Below are positions 21,972 to 31,255 of a stretch of DNA of 64,000 nucleotides, piece by piece (position 1 is the stretch's first letter; the number at the start of each line of letters is the position of its first letter). Both the position numbers and the translations under genes were made by a program. The notes under the pieces are model-generated. The model was not told the origin of the DNA. It saw only the letters and a program-made list of their open reading frames with translations, and made no database searches. Source of the DNA: Melieria omissa (taxonomy: Eukaryota; Arthropoda; Insecta; Diptera; Ulidiidae); NCBI GenBank assembly GCA_963971225.1, contig OZ020268.1:14485032-14549031 (forward strand), given 5' to 3'.

Positions 21972-22864
21972 ATTCCAACAAATAATAAATAAACGAAGCA
22001 AACCGAAACTGCCAACACGTTTAAATTGAAATTCCTTTTGAATAACGAACAACAACATCAACAGAATACAGAATAATACAGTAATAAGAATAATAACCGT
22101 AAGACCGAGTTTCTGCGCTGCCACTTAATCCTCCGGAAATATAACAACAACAACAGTAACTGCACCCGCAACCACACGCCCTCTCACACACACACACACA
22201 CGGCTAGCCGAAGGGAAAGCACACATTGAAGGCATATATCGATAATACCGAATAATCTGAACTACAAATGAATAAATCCGCGCATGTAAGAGCAGCAACA
22301 ACAACAGCAACATCAGCAGCAGCAGCCGCAGCCGGGGCCATAGCAGCACTAGGAGCCGCCACCGTCATCGCCAGCGTCACCACAGCACCGCGCACCCAGC
22401 TCGTCACACTTAAGCAGAAGAAAATTGAAAAGCGCCGCGAAAGGAGTAAACGAAGTAAGAGCAGCAGGAGCAGCCGCAACAAAAACTATCGCAGCAGCAG
22501 CAGCAGCAGATAACAATCCGGCGTGTAGTTGGCCAAGGGACGCGCACGCCACGCCGCACCGCACTGCCTCAACCGCAGCTGTCACGCTCACAACCGCGCC
22601 CACACGTCCCAATCGATTACGCGCCACACCGCGGCGGCGACGGCCACCAGCCACCCACGCCGACAGCTGTGCAGCTGGTGCCGACGCAGAGGAGCCGCGC
22701 AGCACACCAGCCGACCGCCGGGCCGCCGACGAGCTTGACGCCGAGGCACAGACCGAGGCAGAGGCAATCGCACGCACGCACGCATCCACAAAGCGCAGAG
22801 GGAAATGAGATGAAGTGGTTTCAAGTGGCGTTGGATATGTTCCTTGTGCTTTCATTTATAACAA
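21972..22864 (+). CDS. Host gene exon: 5' leader plus signal-peptide start (CDS 22810-22864), partial
   Basis: A probable host exon for a secreted or membrane protein of unknown identity. It follows a good 3' splice site at 21971 and ends at a consensus donor, A|GTAAGTAC, at 22864/22865. The coding part starts at ATG 22810 (purine at -3) and gives 18 residues, MKWFQVALDMFLVLSFIT, plus one nucleotide, a phase-1 junction. The hydrophobic stretch resembles a signal peptide. A signal-peptide exon followed by a phase-1 intron is common in immunoglobulin-superfamily surface genes (dpr, DIP and beat types), but nothing here proves that class. The roughly 840-nt leader is rich in CAG/CAA and CG and contains upstream ATGs, so translation may be controlled there. 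I saw no second coding exon up to 64000, implying an intron of over 41 kb. Annotation rests on splice signals only. Confidence 0.5.
22425..22808 (+). other. Upstream ORF of 127 codons ending 1 nt before the main ATG
   Basis: This open frame lies in the leader of the host exon. It is Ala/Thr/Arg-rich from CAG/CGC composition, and its TGA (22806-22808) is separated by one base from the presumed start ATG (22810-22812). A second upstream ORF (22268-22513, 81 codons) overlaps its beginning in another frame. Composition bias alone could keep such frames open, so coding is unproven; a role in limiting or coupling translation of the main frame is possible. Confidence 0.35.
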
Positions 22865-23895
22865 GTAAGTACACTGCTGCGCGCCGCACCCGAACACGCG
22901 TGCGCCCGTCGACAACTCGGCTGCAGCCCGTAGCAGCTAATGGGCGTCGGCCAACTGCTCACGGCCGCACTTAATCACATTCGGCAGCGTGCGGATGTGC
23001 CGCCATGTGGCTGCTGCCCACTGGCCCCGCCGCATTTGCAGCTTAATTAAAACTAGGAGTTGACCATGCCGCCTGCTGCGCCCTGCACGCCCGTCATGCA
23101 GTCGGTCAGTGCAGCTTAGTCAAGCTTCAATTAGCCGATTTCCTCCTGCTTAGACAGCATGTTCGTTCGTCCGTCCGTCCGTTTGTCTTCCTGTGTGTTG
23201 GTGTGCGTGCTTGTGCGCAACTCTGGCCACACTGATAACAGGCGCGTGCGACGGCACGTCAATTGCAACTGTCGATGGTTTGTCTTTTGCATTTCAGCAA
23301 AGCTAAATCGAATTAAAACCTCGCAGCAGTGCGCCGCATCGCAATGCCGAGCAAATGGCAAACAGTCGACACGCACTGAGATCTGATATAATTTATCAGC
23401 CGCAATGTGTGGACTTAACGAAGCTGAAGCGGTGTTGTTTATTTGGCAATGGCAAAGCTGAAAACTTAAGGCGCTGCTATAGAAAAATTCAGCTTCTGTC
23501 TTTGTTTCGAGCACAAAGTCATAAAGTCACCCTATATGCATAAAAATATTGTAAGTGTTAAATTTTTTTTACTTACTTAATTACTTAGTTGGCCATAACG
23601 ATTTTGCGCACAAACAGCCGCAATTATGTCAACTCTGGATCCCTAAATCCCTAACTACTAGAGGTGAAATTATTTTTCTAATACAAATTTCGGGTATACT
23701 ACAACCAACAATTGGCCTAAGTTTTAATATCTAATGAATGTATTCAACCTAACCTATCCTATCAACATGGAAATTTCAACCTAACCTAATAACTTCCAGA
23801 TAGTTCTAATTCTCAAAGCTTACCTGTGAAAAAAATTGTGAGCGATATGAACCAGAAGACAAATAAAATACTTAGATCGGTAGTTTTGATAGTAG
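22865..23895. other. no gene seen; presumed start of large intron
   Basis: GC-rich to about 23120, then AT-richer. Contains a CGTC/CGTT tract (23162-23182) and two AACCTAACCT phrases (about 23747 and 23782) that resemble LINE 3' tails. Confidence 0.45.
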
Positions 23896-24217
23896 TTCTT
23901 CTTCTTCTTGACTGGCACGACAGCCCGATTACGAGACTAAGGCCCAGCTACCCGTAACCAACAGTGTTGTGCGTGCGAATGTTTTTACAAGGTTGAAAGG
24001 GACCTACAGTTTTATGCCGATTCCGAACGGCGAGTTGGGAGCTTTTTCATTGGCAATTTTACTCTCAGAGGTTTGCCATTTCCTGCTGAGAGGACAGCCG
24101 CCGAAAGAAAAATTGTTGTTTTTTGTTTTCGGTGTTAACGCAACGGAGTATTGAACTCGCGGAGTCTTGACTCCCGGCCCAACGCACTAGCCAGCTGAGC
24201 TACAGCGGCTGCCGTTG
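23896..24217 (-). mobile_element. tRNA-derived SINE (minus strand)
   Basis: On the minus strand the head (24213 downward) reads as a degenerate tRNA: TAGCTCAGCTGG is a perfect RNA polymerase III box A, and GAGTTCAATACTC about 40 nt later resembles box B. A body of about 230 nt follows, with a GAGGTTTGCCATTTCC-type phrase (as read on +) that I recall from many insect repeats. The 3' tail is (GAA)n, seen as TTCTTCTTCTTC at 23897-23908. Imperfect flanks TTTGATAGTAG and TTTGACTAGAA may be a target duplication. It is a repeat, not a tRNA gene. Confidence 0.65.
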
Positions 24218-26240
24218 ATTTGACTAGAAACTAATATTTTTCTACATCTGACAAAGCAATCACTCAACTTCTCATAAATGTATTTAAGTTTTTTTCGAAA
24301 TCAATTATACAAAAATGTAATATCATCTAAGTATTTAAATATTCAACACAGCACCTTTATAAAGGCAATAACAATTTACTTGAGTCCTAACAACAATGGA
24401 GAATTAATAATGGAATGGAATAATGGAGAATTATTCAATTTTTTATTTTATACTTCCGTAAAAGTCATCTCAGCATTTTGGCTATAAAGGGTGCGTTTTT
24501 TCACATACAGAAACATGTAATTTCAAAGACCCTGTACGCCAACACAAACAAAGCAGACAGATACGCAACATAAAAACGGCCCCAAAGGTCATATTTAATC
24601 CTGGCCTGGCAAAGCATCTTTTGTTTGGTGCTTCTTCTGTTGTTGTTGTTGTTGCTGTTGTACTACTTTATTGCCTTAGATTAATTTAGCTTCCCGACAG
24701 CGACGGCACCAAACAACCAACCCTGCCAGCTCAGCGCAAACAGTTGCCAACAACAACAACACGACCAACAACAAAATAGCAGCAACACATGAAACAATTG
24801 TAGCAGCAGCAGCAGAAAAAGAAGACAAAGTTGAGTAGCCACACACAGCTGCTGGCTGACTGGCTGACTGCGTAGCTGGGCGGCTAATGGAGTTAACTGG
24901 GCCTGGCTGTGGCCTGCTCCACTCGGCTGCTCGCGTCCACGAAACATGGCAGACTAGCGCAAGACACACACGCACACACACACACAGCCACGCGCAACAA
25001 AAACATTCATTTCATTTCTATTGCCGAGAGCACACATGTTCGGCCGCACAATCGCACTGCGCTCCGCTTTGACTTTTCCCGCTTCGCACACAGGCAGCTG
25101 TACGCTGCATTCCAGGCTAATGGACAAAAACAAAAGCCACACCGGCACGTACAGCGCTCAGCAATGGAACGCGGCGTTGCCTGGCTTTCATTTCAATTCC
25201 TTGGCCAACTTTTTTGGCGCGTTGTGCTCGCTTCCATCGCTCCACTTTCGGCCTGTTTGTGCCGGTTTTATATCAGTCGTTCGCTGCCAATGCGTTAACG
25301 CCTCTGCTGTCTATGTTGTTGTTGTTTTTGTTGATGTTGTTGTTGACAGATTCCGTTGCGGCCGCAGGAGCGGCAATGGCGATGGCAAATGATTCCGTGG
25401 CATTCTAATCGCGCATCGGCATCTTTTTAGGTCAGTCACACGTATTTTTTTGTTGTGTTGTGCCACGCCAGCACGCACGCGACCAGCGCGAACCAGCGGC
25501 TACAGCGACAGCGACAGAACATTTCGGATTAACGTAACATTAAAAGCGCACAAAGTTAAAGACGCACAAACCAGCGCCAACGAAAGCCAACCAAACAACG
25601 AAAACGAAAGCGAAAACAGAAGCAAGAGAATGAAGATAACGCCGCATTATTGCATGATTTTATTTGTATACTTTGTCTTGTCCAAGTTTTCGCTGCTTCG
25701 GACGCCTCACACCTTCTCCCGTTGCTGTTGAACTTTTTTGGAGTTTTTCATTTTCTTTTTTATTTGATTTTCTTGGTTACGTTTCCATTCGCCTTGTAAA
25801 GTGGCAGCAGCTACTTAATGGCATTTCTGGTGGTTTCCAAATTGCCACAATAAAGTTTTTCAATTTGTTGCGCAAATTTCTCATATTTTCGCTTACCACC
25901 TTTTCTTCGCTACATTAACGTTCAAATGTCTTTTACATGATTCAATGTTAAACTTAAAGTAAAGAACCGCTGATATTTCGGATATTTTGCTGTTTTCACT
26001 TTCACTTTAACGCACTTTTAGGCGCATTGCCGAAATCTTATTGAACCCTAGTTAATTCCTAGAAGTGAGCCTCACAATCTCACTAAAGATTTCAAATGGT
26101 GATAAATCTAAAAGATTTTCGATTCCATTATTTTATGTAATCCTCTAATGGAATGTTAGAATTATATTGCATTAATAATTTTAACATTTTAGACAGTTTT
26201 TGTACTTTTTAAACAAATGTTTTCAGTAATGTAGCTCATA
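24218..26240. other. no gene seen; CA/CAA tracts
   Basis: Presumed intron. GTT repeats at 24639-24660, CA at 24964-24987, and an A-rich, exon-like leader phrase at 25560-25630 ahead of an ATG (25630) with a hydrophobic 33-codon frame, for which I found no splice donor. Otherwise AT-rich DNA. Confidence 0.4.
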
Positions 26241-26841
26241 TCGCACACGCACTACAAAAGTGACACAACTAAAAATTGTTTCAATTTCGAGTCTATGTGC
26301 TAATACTGTGCAAAAGCTCAGAATATTTTGTTGTTGTTAACTGTTGCAAAAACACAGGTCTCTCTTCATGTCAGAAGTTTGATGCTATTTGATCGCTGCA
26401 GCTCAATGCAAAAGAGTCCTAACTCAAATTGTGTCACTTTTGACGAAATAAATTTTTGTTTAAGTTAATCTTAAGCAAAATTCTGGCAATTTTTGTATAT
26501 ATTTTTAATTATTAAAATCAATTATAAATTTTCAAAATTTTTCTTTCAACTTTTTAACTGTCATTTATAATTATTAAATTCAAAAAAGTGGCATAAGCTA
26601 AAAAAATTCCGTAATTATTGAATTAAAATATCATCAAAACAGTCACAACTCAAAATTTTACATTTTCTAGTGTAAAATAAAAAAAATTCTTGCAACTTAT
26701 CCTAAAGCATAATATGTAAGGATTTTCTACTGAACGGTCTGTACGTTATTTAAAAAAATGTTTATTTAACTCAAAAACAGTTTTTTGCGTTTCCTGAAAA
26801 ATCAAAAAATTTGAGTTGTGTCACTTTTGTTGTGCGTGTGC
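26241..26841. mobile_element. Tc1/mariner-like MITE (601 bp)
   Basis: Long inverted ends: inward, both read GCACACGCACWACAAAAGTG and continue as ACACAACT, with only a few differences over about 32 bp. TA lies at both outer borders (26239-26240 and 26842-26843), consistent with a Tc1/mariner target. The interior is AT-rich with an internal partial copy of the end (TTGTGTCACTTTTG, near 26432) and no transposase frame. Confidence 0.65.
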
Positions 26842-26965
26842 TATATATTTTCACCTGCTCCAGAGTTGCCGCTTTTGGTCTTTTCGGACCAAAATTGGTC
26901 AGATTTTTTACTTTGGTCCGCTGGTCTGCTTAAACGAATATAGGTCCGTTTTGTGATGTTAATAT

Positions 26966-27476
26966 TGTTACGAATGCTAATTCTAGTGGGCTAGTACGTA
27001 TCACTGGATTGTGCAATTTGAAGATAAAACAACTTTAATTATCCAAACGCAGTCAATAAAAACCAACAATCACTTTATTTCACAGATTTACACTTCACTG
27101 TCATGACACTTAATTATTTGCTTAATTACTCCGTGTGGCACCTTCACTTGTCTAAACCAAGACTGACTCGCTGCGCCGTACCCGGCTGCCTTTTATACCT
27201 GTCCGGTTATCGCGCAGATCGTTCTCGCACATTCCAGAGTGGACTAAAGGTTTCCATGATGATCGCGGGCCATCATTGCCAGATTGGACTAAAAGTTTCC
27301 ATTATCGCGGCCATCATTGCCAGGTTGGACTAAAAGTTTCCATTATCGCGGCCATCATTGCCAGATTGGACTAAAAGTTTCCATTATTATCGCGGCCGTC
27401 ATTGCCAGATTGAATTATAGCACGGCGCGTAGCGATAGGGTTGCTTTGCACAGCGACAGACTGGCTTATCGTTACA
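26966..27476 (-). mobile_element. Solo LTR, subfamily A (minus orientation)
   Basis: Edges TGTTACGAATGC and CTTATCGTTACA, flanked by a perfect 4-bp TSD ATAT (26962-26965 and 27477-27480). The reverse complement carries TATAAAA (27191-27197), a TCAGTC initiator about 30 bp downstream, and AATAAA (27074-27079). Between 27225 and 27415 lie four to five copies of a roughly 40-bp unit around TTGGACTAAAAGTTTCC. It is the same family as the copy at 53947, in the opposite orientation. Confidence 0.85.
27225..27415. repeat. 40-bp minisatellite inside the LTR
   Basis: Four to five units of about 40-43 bp with the core GGACTAAAAGTTTCCATTAT followed by CGCGGCCATCATTGCCAG. They lie upstream of the LTR TATA box in LTR orientation, so they may be promoter-proximal regulatory repeats. 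The copy at 53947 has related but rearranged units. Confidence 0.8.
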
Positions 27477-27628
27477 ATATTTTTTTATTAGCACACAAAA
27501 TTTATTAAAAAAATAAAATTGTAATTTAAAAATGACTTTAAAGATAACGCAAATTTTTAATTTGGTAGGTTGAGGTCGGCTTTGGTCGAAAGTTTGGTCG
27601 GAAAAAATGTTTCCAAGTGGCAACACTG

Positions 27629-29829
27629 ACCTACTCTGACGTCTCTTACTCTTTGTGCTCTTCGCTGGCGTGTTGCTGCAGCATACTTTTGGGCAGCGCA
27701 ACTCACGCATTGTCCACAAAACCCATTTCTCACAACTTTATTTCAACAACACGCCACCTAATGCTTTCTCTTTCTATCGTTCACGCAGCTTTGCCTGCCC
27801 AGGGTTTTGTAGAGTGGCTCGCCTGCATACTTTTGGGCGCATTGCCCTGACTTACAGCCTTCCTTACTAACATTTGGGGCCCATACCACCCCATTTCTTC
27901 TCATTTACGCTGCTCCTTTGTATTTTCTAATTTTTCCTAATATATCATACTTCAAGGCAAATCGCCTGCTTTGCCCAAAACCCAACTTGCCACCAATTTG
28001 GCGTGTTCTATTTTCGCAGCGTTTATTATGGCTTTTGTGGCGTCTTTTGTCGCATCGCATCTTAATATATCGCCAGCCAGCCAACAGGCAGACAGACACG
28101 CCTTTGTAATCAGCTCCACTTTCACCTCACCACAGCATGCACGCCACATTTTTGCATAATTTCCAACACTTCACGCACAACCCACCTCAACCGCAACTCC
28201 CAACCCAAACCGTAGCCTGCATAGCCGCCATAAATCTCGCACATATTTTTGGCCACGCACAGCACAATCCTCGTCTGCCGCCTGTCCGCCGGTCCAGCCG
28301 CGCCGTCATCTTCACAATAAACAAGCATACGTGAGCAGCAAATCAGGCATACTGAAGAGCGCCGGATAAGTGCGTATTAGCGCCAATTTTCTTGCGCTAG
28401 TTGCTGATTTTATTGTTGTTGTGTTTTGTACTTGTTATCGTTTCATGGCAGCAACGGCTGCCTGCCTTGCGGCCAATGGGGCACAGCTATTTTTTTTTTA
28501 CTTGTTAGGTATAGCAAGAAGGTAAATAAGAAGTCAACAACAACGACAACATTGTTCGCCAAGCACGCCAGACCCAAATTTTGCCTAACACAATACCGTC
28601 AACTTTGATGCGCGCGTCTGCGGTAAATTGAGCGCCTCGAGCGCATTCTGATCATTTTATCCTCCAACACACCGACGCGCCTTAGCGTTGGGTCAATGTG
28701 AATTTTTGACTTAACTTTCTTATTCGTCCAATTTTTTTTTATTCGTTTTCGTTGGGGCTGTGCCTAATATTTTAAATAAATAAACTGAATTTCTGGCGCA
28801 TAAATTCTGCGGCATAAATTTCGGCAGATAAATATTTTATGCAGATAAATATGCGTAAATATGGGCCAATGCCTGCAAGCGAAACTCCGCAGTTATTTGT
28901 ATTTTTGCAATTTAAATGTGTGTTTTGCATTTCAATTTCAAAGCAGATTACACTCGAAGATGACATTAAATACTCGTTGGAAAGTAATAAAAAACTTTGC
29001 ACAAAATTTAAGTCTAAGAAACGTGTAGTAAAATTTCCTTGAGACATTTTGTTGATTTTTGTTTTAATAATTAAAAAGTTTGCAAGACAAATTTTACAAA
29101 AATACCAAACTTTGCAGACAGTGATCAAATAAAATTATGGACAGGAGAGGAGAACGTAGCTGAAGGCATTTTTTAGTTGACATTTTGTGCAAAACAATTG
29201 CAACTCTTGAACGAATCAGTTCAGTTCAGGTTACATCTGCTCAAACCGAACTAAAAAACCTTCATTGAAAAAACACTAAATTGGAAAATTTAGTCGAACA
29301 GTTCTAAAGTTTTTATTCTGTATTCTCGATTAATAGGCGTTGACTGAAAGCAAGGAAGTATCTACAGGCTGCTCCATTAATCTAAGAATCAGGTTATAAT
29401 AATATTGAGCACATTTACCTGATGGGACTCCACGCAATGGATTCACCGATTCTATCGTATATTCATAATTATTCAATGTGACTTCAGAAGTTAGCGCTGA
29501 CTTTTGAAATGAGATCTAATAAGCTTTTAGTAGTGGAAAGTATATAAAAAATTTGTATAAAAAAGATTAGACCCGAAACCTTCAAAGTATATCAACCGTT
29601 CCTGATTTTATGATTAGCACCAAAACAATATGAATTTAGGCGATCTTTTTGATGAAAATCGTTATAAGCTTCAATCGTTGTAAGCGAGTTATGAAATAAG
29701 AAACACAATTTAAAAAAAAAAGCCCAAACGAATTCAAGAGGAATATCAGATCCATCCTCAATATTACTATCCCATAAGTACAGGATGGAGCACAAGTTTT
29801 CAGCCAGCGTTCTTCGGTCCTAAATTGTT
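27629..29829. other. no gene seen
   Basis: Presumed intronic. Moderately GC-rich to 28330, then AT-rich. Open frames on both strands at 27900-28330 lack motifs. No element ends were recognised apart from a TACAGGATGG phrase at 29779. Confidence 0.45.
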
Positions 29830-30760
29830 CATGAATAAATGAATATATAAATGAATGAATTAGATGAATAATGAATAGATGAATTAATGAATGAATGAAA
29901 GAATGAATTAATGAAATACTGAATTAATGAATAAATGAATAAATGAATGAATGAATGAATGAGTGAATTAATGAATTAATGAGTGAATTAATGAATGAAT
30001 GAAGAATGAGTGCATTAATGAATGAATGAAAGAATGAGTGCATTAATGGGTGAATGAATGAAAAATGAATGAGTAAACGAAGAATGAATGAATAAATTAA
30101 TGAATAAATTAATGAATGTTTGGAGGAATGAATGAAGGGATGAATTAATAAGTGAATTAATGAATGAATGAAAGAATGAATGCATGAATTAATGAAAAAA
30201 TTAATGAGTAAATGAATGAATGAATAAATGAATGAATGAATTAATGAATGAATTAATAAATGAATGAAAGAATGAATGCATAAATGAATGAATGAAAGAA
30301 TGAGTGCATTAATGAGTGAATGAATGAAAAATGAATGAGTAAAGGAAGAATGAATGAATAAATGAATGAATGATTGGAGGAATGGATGAATTAATAAATG
30401 AATTAATGAATGAAAGAAAGAATGAATTAATGAATGAATGAAAGAATGAATGCATGAATGAATGAAACAATTAATGAGTAAATGAATGAATGAATAAATT
30501 AATGAATGAATTAATAAATGAATTAATGAATGATTGGAGGAATGAATGAATGAGTGAATTAATGAATTAATGAAAGAATGAGTGCATGAATGAATGAATG
30601 AATGATAAAATGAATGAGTAAAGGAAGAATAAATGAATGAATAAATGAATGAATGATTGGAGGAATGAATTATTGAATGAATGAGTGAATTTATGAATGA
30701 ATGAAAGAATGAATGCATGAATGAATGAAAAAATGAATGAGTAAATTAATGACAATTAAT
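29830..30760. repeat. (GAAT)n satellite-like array, about 930 bp
   Basis: Almost pure GAAT/TAAT/GAAA/GAGT tetranucleotides with higher-order phrases recurring at intervals of some 290-300 bp, for example TGATTGGAGGAATG at about 30370, 30532 and 30653, and a similar one at 30119. The 264-codon His/Ser/Phe/Ile frame on the minus strand is an artefact of the 4-bp period. Confidence 0.9.
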
Positions 30761-31019
30761 GGTACAATTTCTGTGCCTAACATGATTAACACGAGTCTGA
30801 CTCGTGGTCAGTGTTGTTTTTTAGAAAAATTAAATTGGGCATTTCAATTTTTTAAATCGGGCATTTGCCCGGGCAGTGAGCGTACAGTTGGAAACGAATT
30901 TCGTTGCGCTAACTGATACGTCAAGGGGTTAATCAAACTTTACTTTAGCCGCCATTTGCAAAAGCTATAGCATCTGTGATGATGACTTTTGTGCCACCCT
31001 GTATTTAGTTCACATGAAT
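30761..31019. other. Short palindrome and element-like junctions
   Basis: Contains a 15-bp palindrome ACGAGTC-T-GACTCGT (30791-30805) and, at 30984-31003, a phrase whose reverse complement is TACAGGGTGGCACAAAAGTC, inverted relative to TACAGGATGGAGCACAAG at 29779. Confidence 0.35.
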
Positions 31020-31255
31020 TCAGAGGCCTAGGCCAGAACTCAGAAGCTGGCTTGGCCATGTCTGCCGTATGGACAATGAAGCTCCGGCGAAAAGAGTGTT
31101 CGATGCGGTAGTTGGAGGTCCACGGCAAAGAGGGAGGCCGTGTCTCCAGTGGAAAGACCAAGTTGAGGAGGTCTTATCATCTCTTGGTGTGACTGGAGAA
31201 GGCGCGCACAAAGCAGAGGCGACTGGAGAGAACTTTTGCGGCAGGCCGTAACCCG
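31020..31255 (+). pseudogene. LINE ORF2 C-terminal remnant
   Basis: Reads RSWLGHVCRMDNEAPAKRVF, then GGPRQRGRPCLQWKDQVEE and VLSSLGV. This WLGHV...RGRP...W.DQVEEDL pattern is typical of the extreme C-terminus of RTE/Jockey-like non-LTR reverse transcriptases in insects. A frameshift follows near 31190 (the expected W..LA..R..W pattern appears in another frame), and no reverse transcriptase lies upstream. Confidence 0.65.

Larger units (their letters stand above)
26861..27628. mobile_element. hAT-type MITE interrupted by a solo LTR
   Basis: The ends CAGAGTTGCCGCTT and (inverted) CAGTGTTGCCACTT agree at 12 of 14 positions. Flanking octamers are ACCTGCTC (26853-26860) and ACCTACTC (27629-27636), 7 of 8 identical. 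Several TTTGGTC/GGACCAAA phrases line both arms. The 511-bp LTR at 26966-27476 was inserted later; without it the MITE is about 253 bp. Its left end lies only 19 bp from the Tc1-like MITE. Confidence 0.8.

Noticed and set aside
22349..22855. 168-codon minus-strand Ala-rich frame opposite the host exon
   Set aside because: GC/CAG composition keeps several frames open there; the splice signals and signal peptide support the + strand.
24140..24217. tRNA gene on the minus strand
   Set aside because: Box A and B are present but the cloverleaf is degenerate and it continues into a SINE body with a GAA tail.
25450..25731. 93-codon + frame with a hydrophobic segment from 25630
   Set aside because: Leader-like A-rich context and a signal-like start are suggestive, but no splice donor or family motif follows before the stop.
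29924..30718. 264-codon minus-strand frame (the longest in the window)
   Set aside because: It is a reading of the GAAT repeat: His/Ser/Phe/Ile only, no domain.
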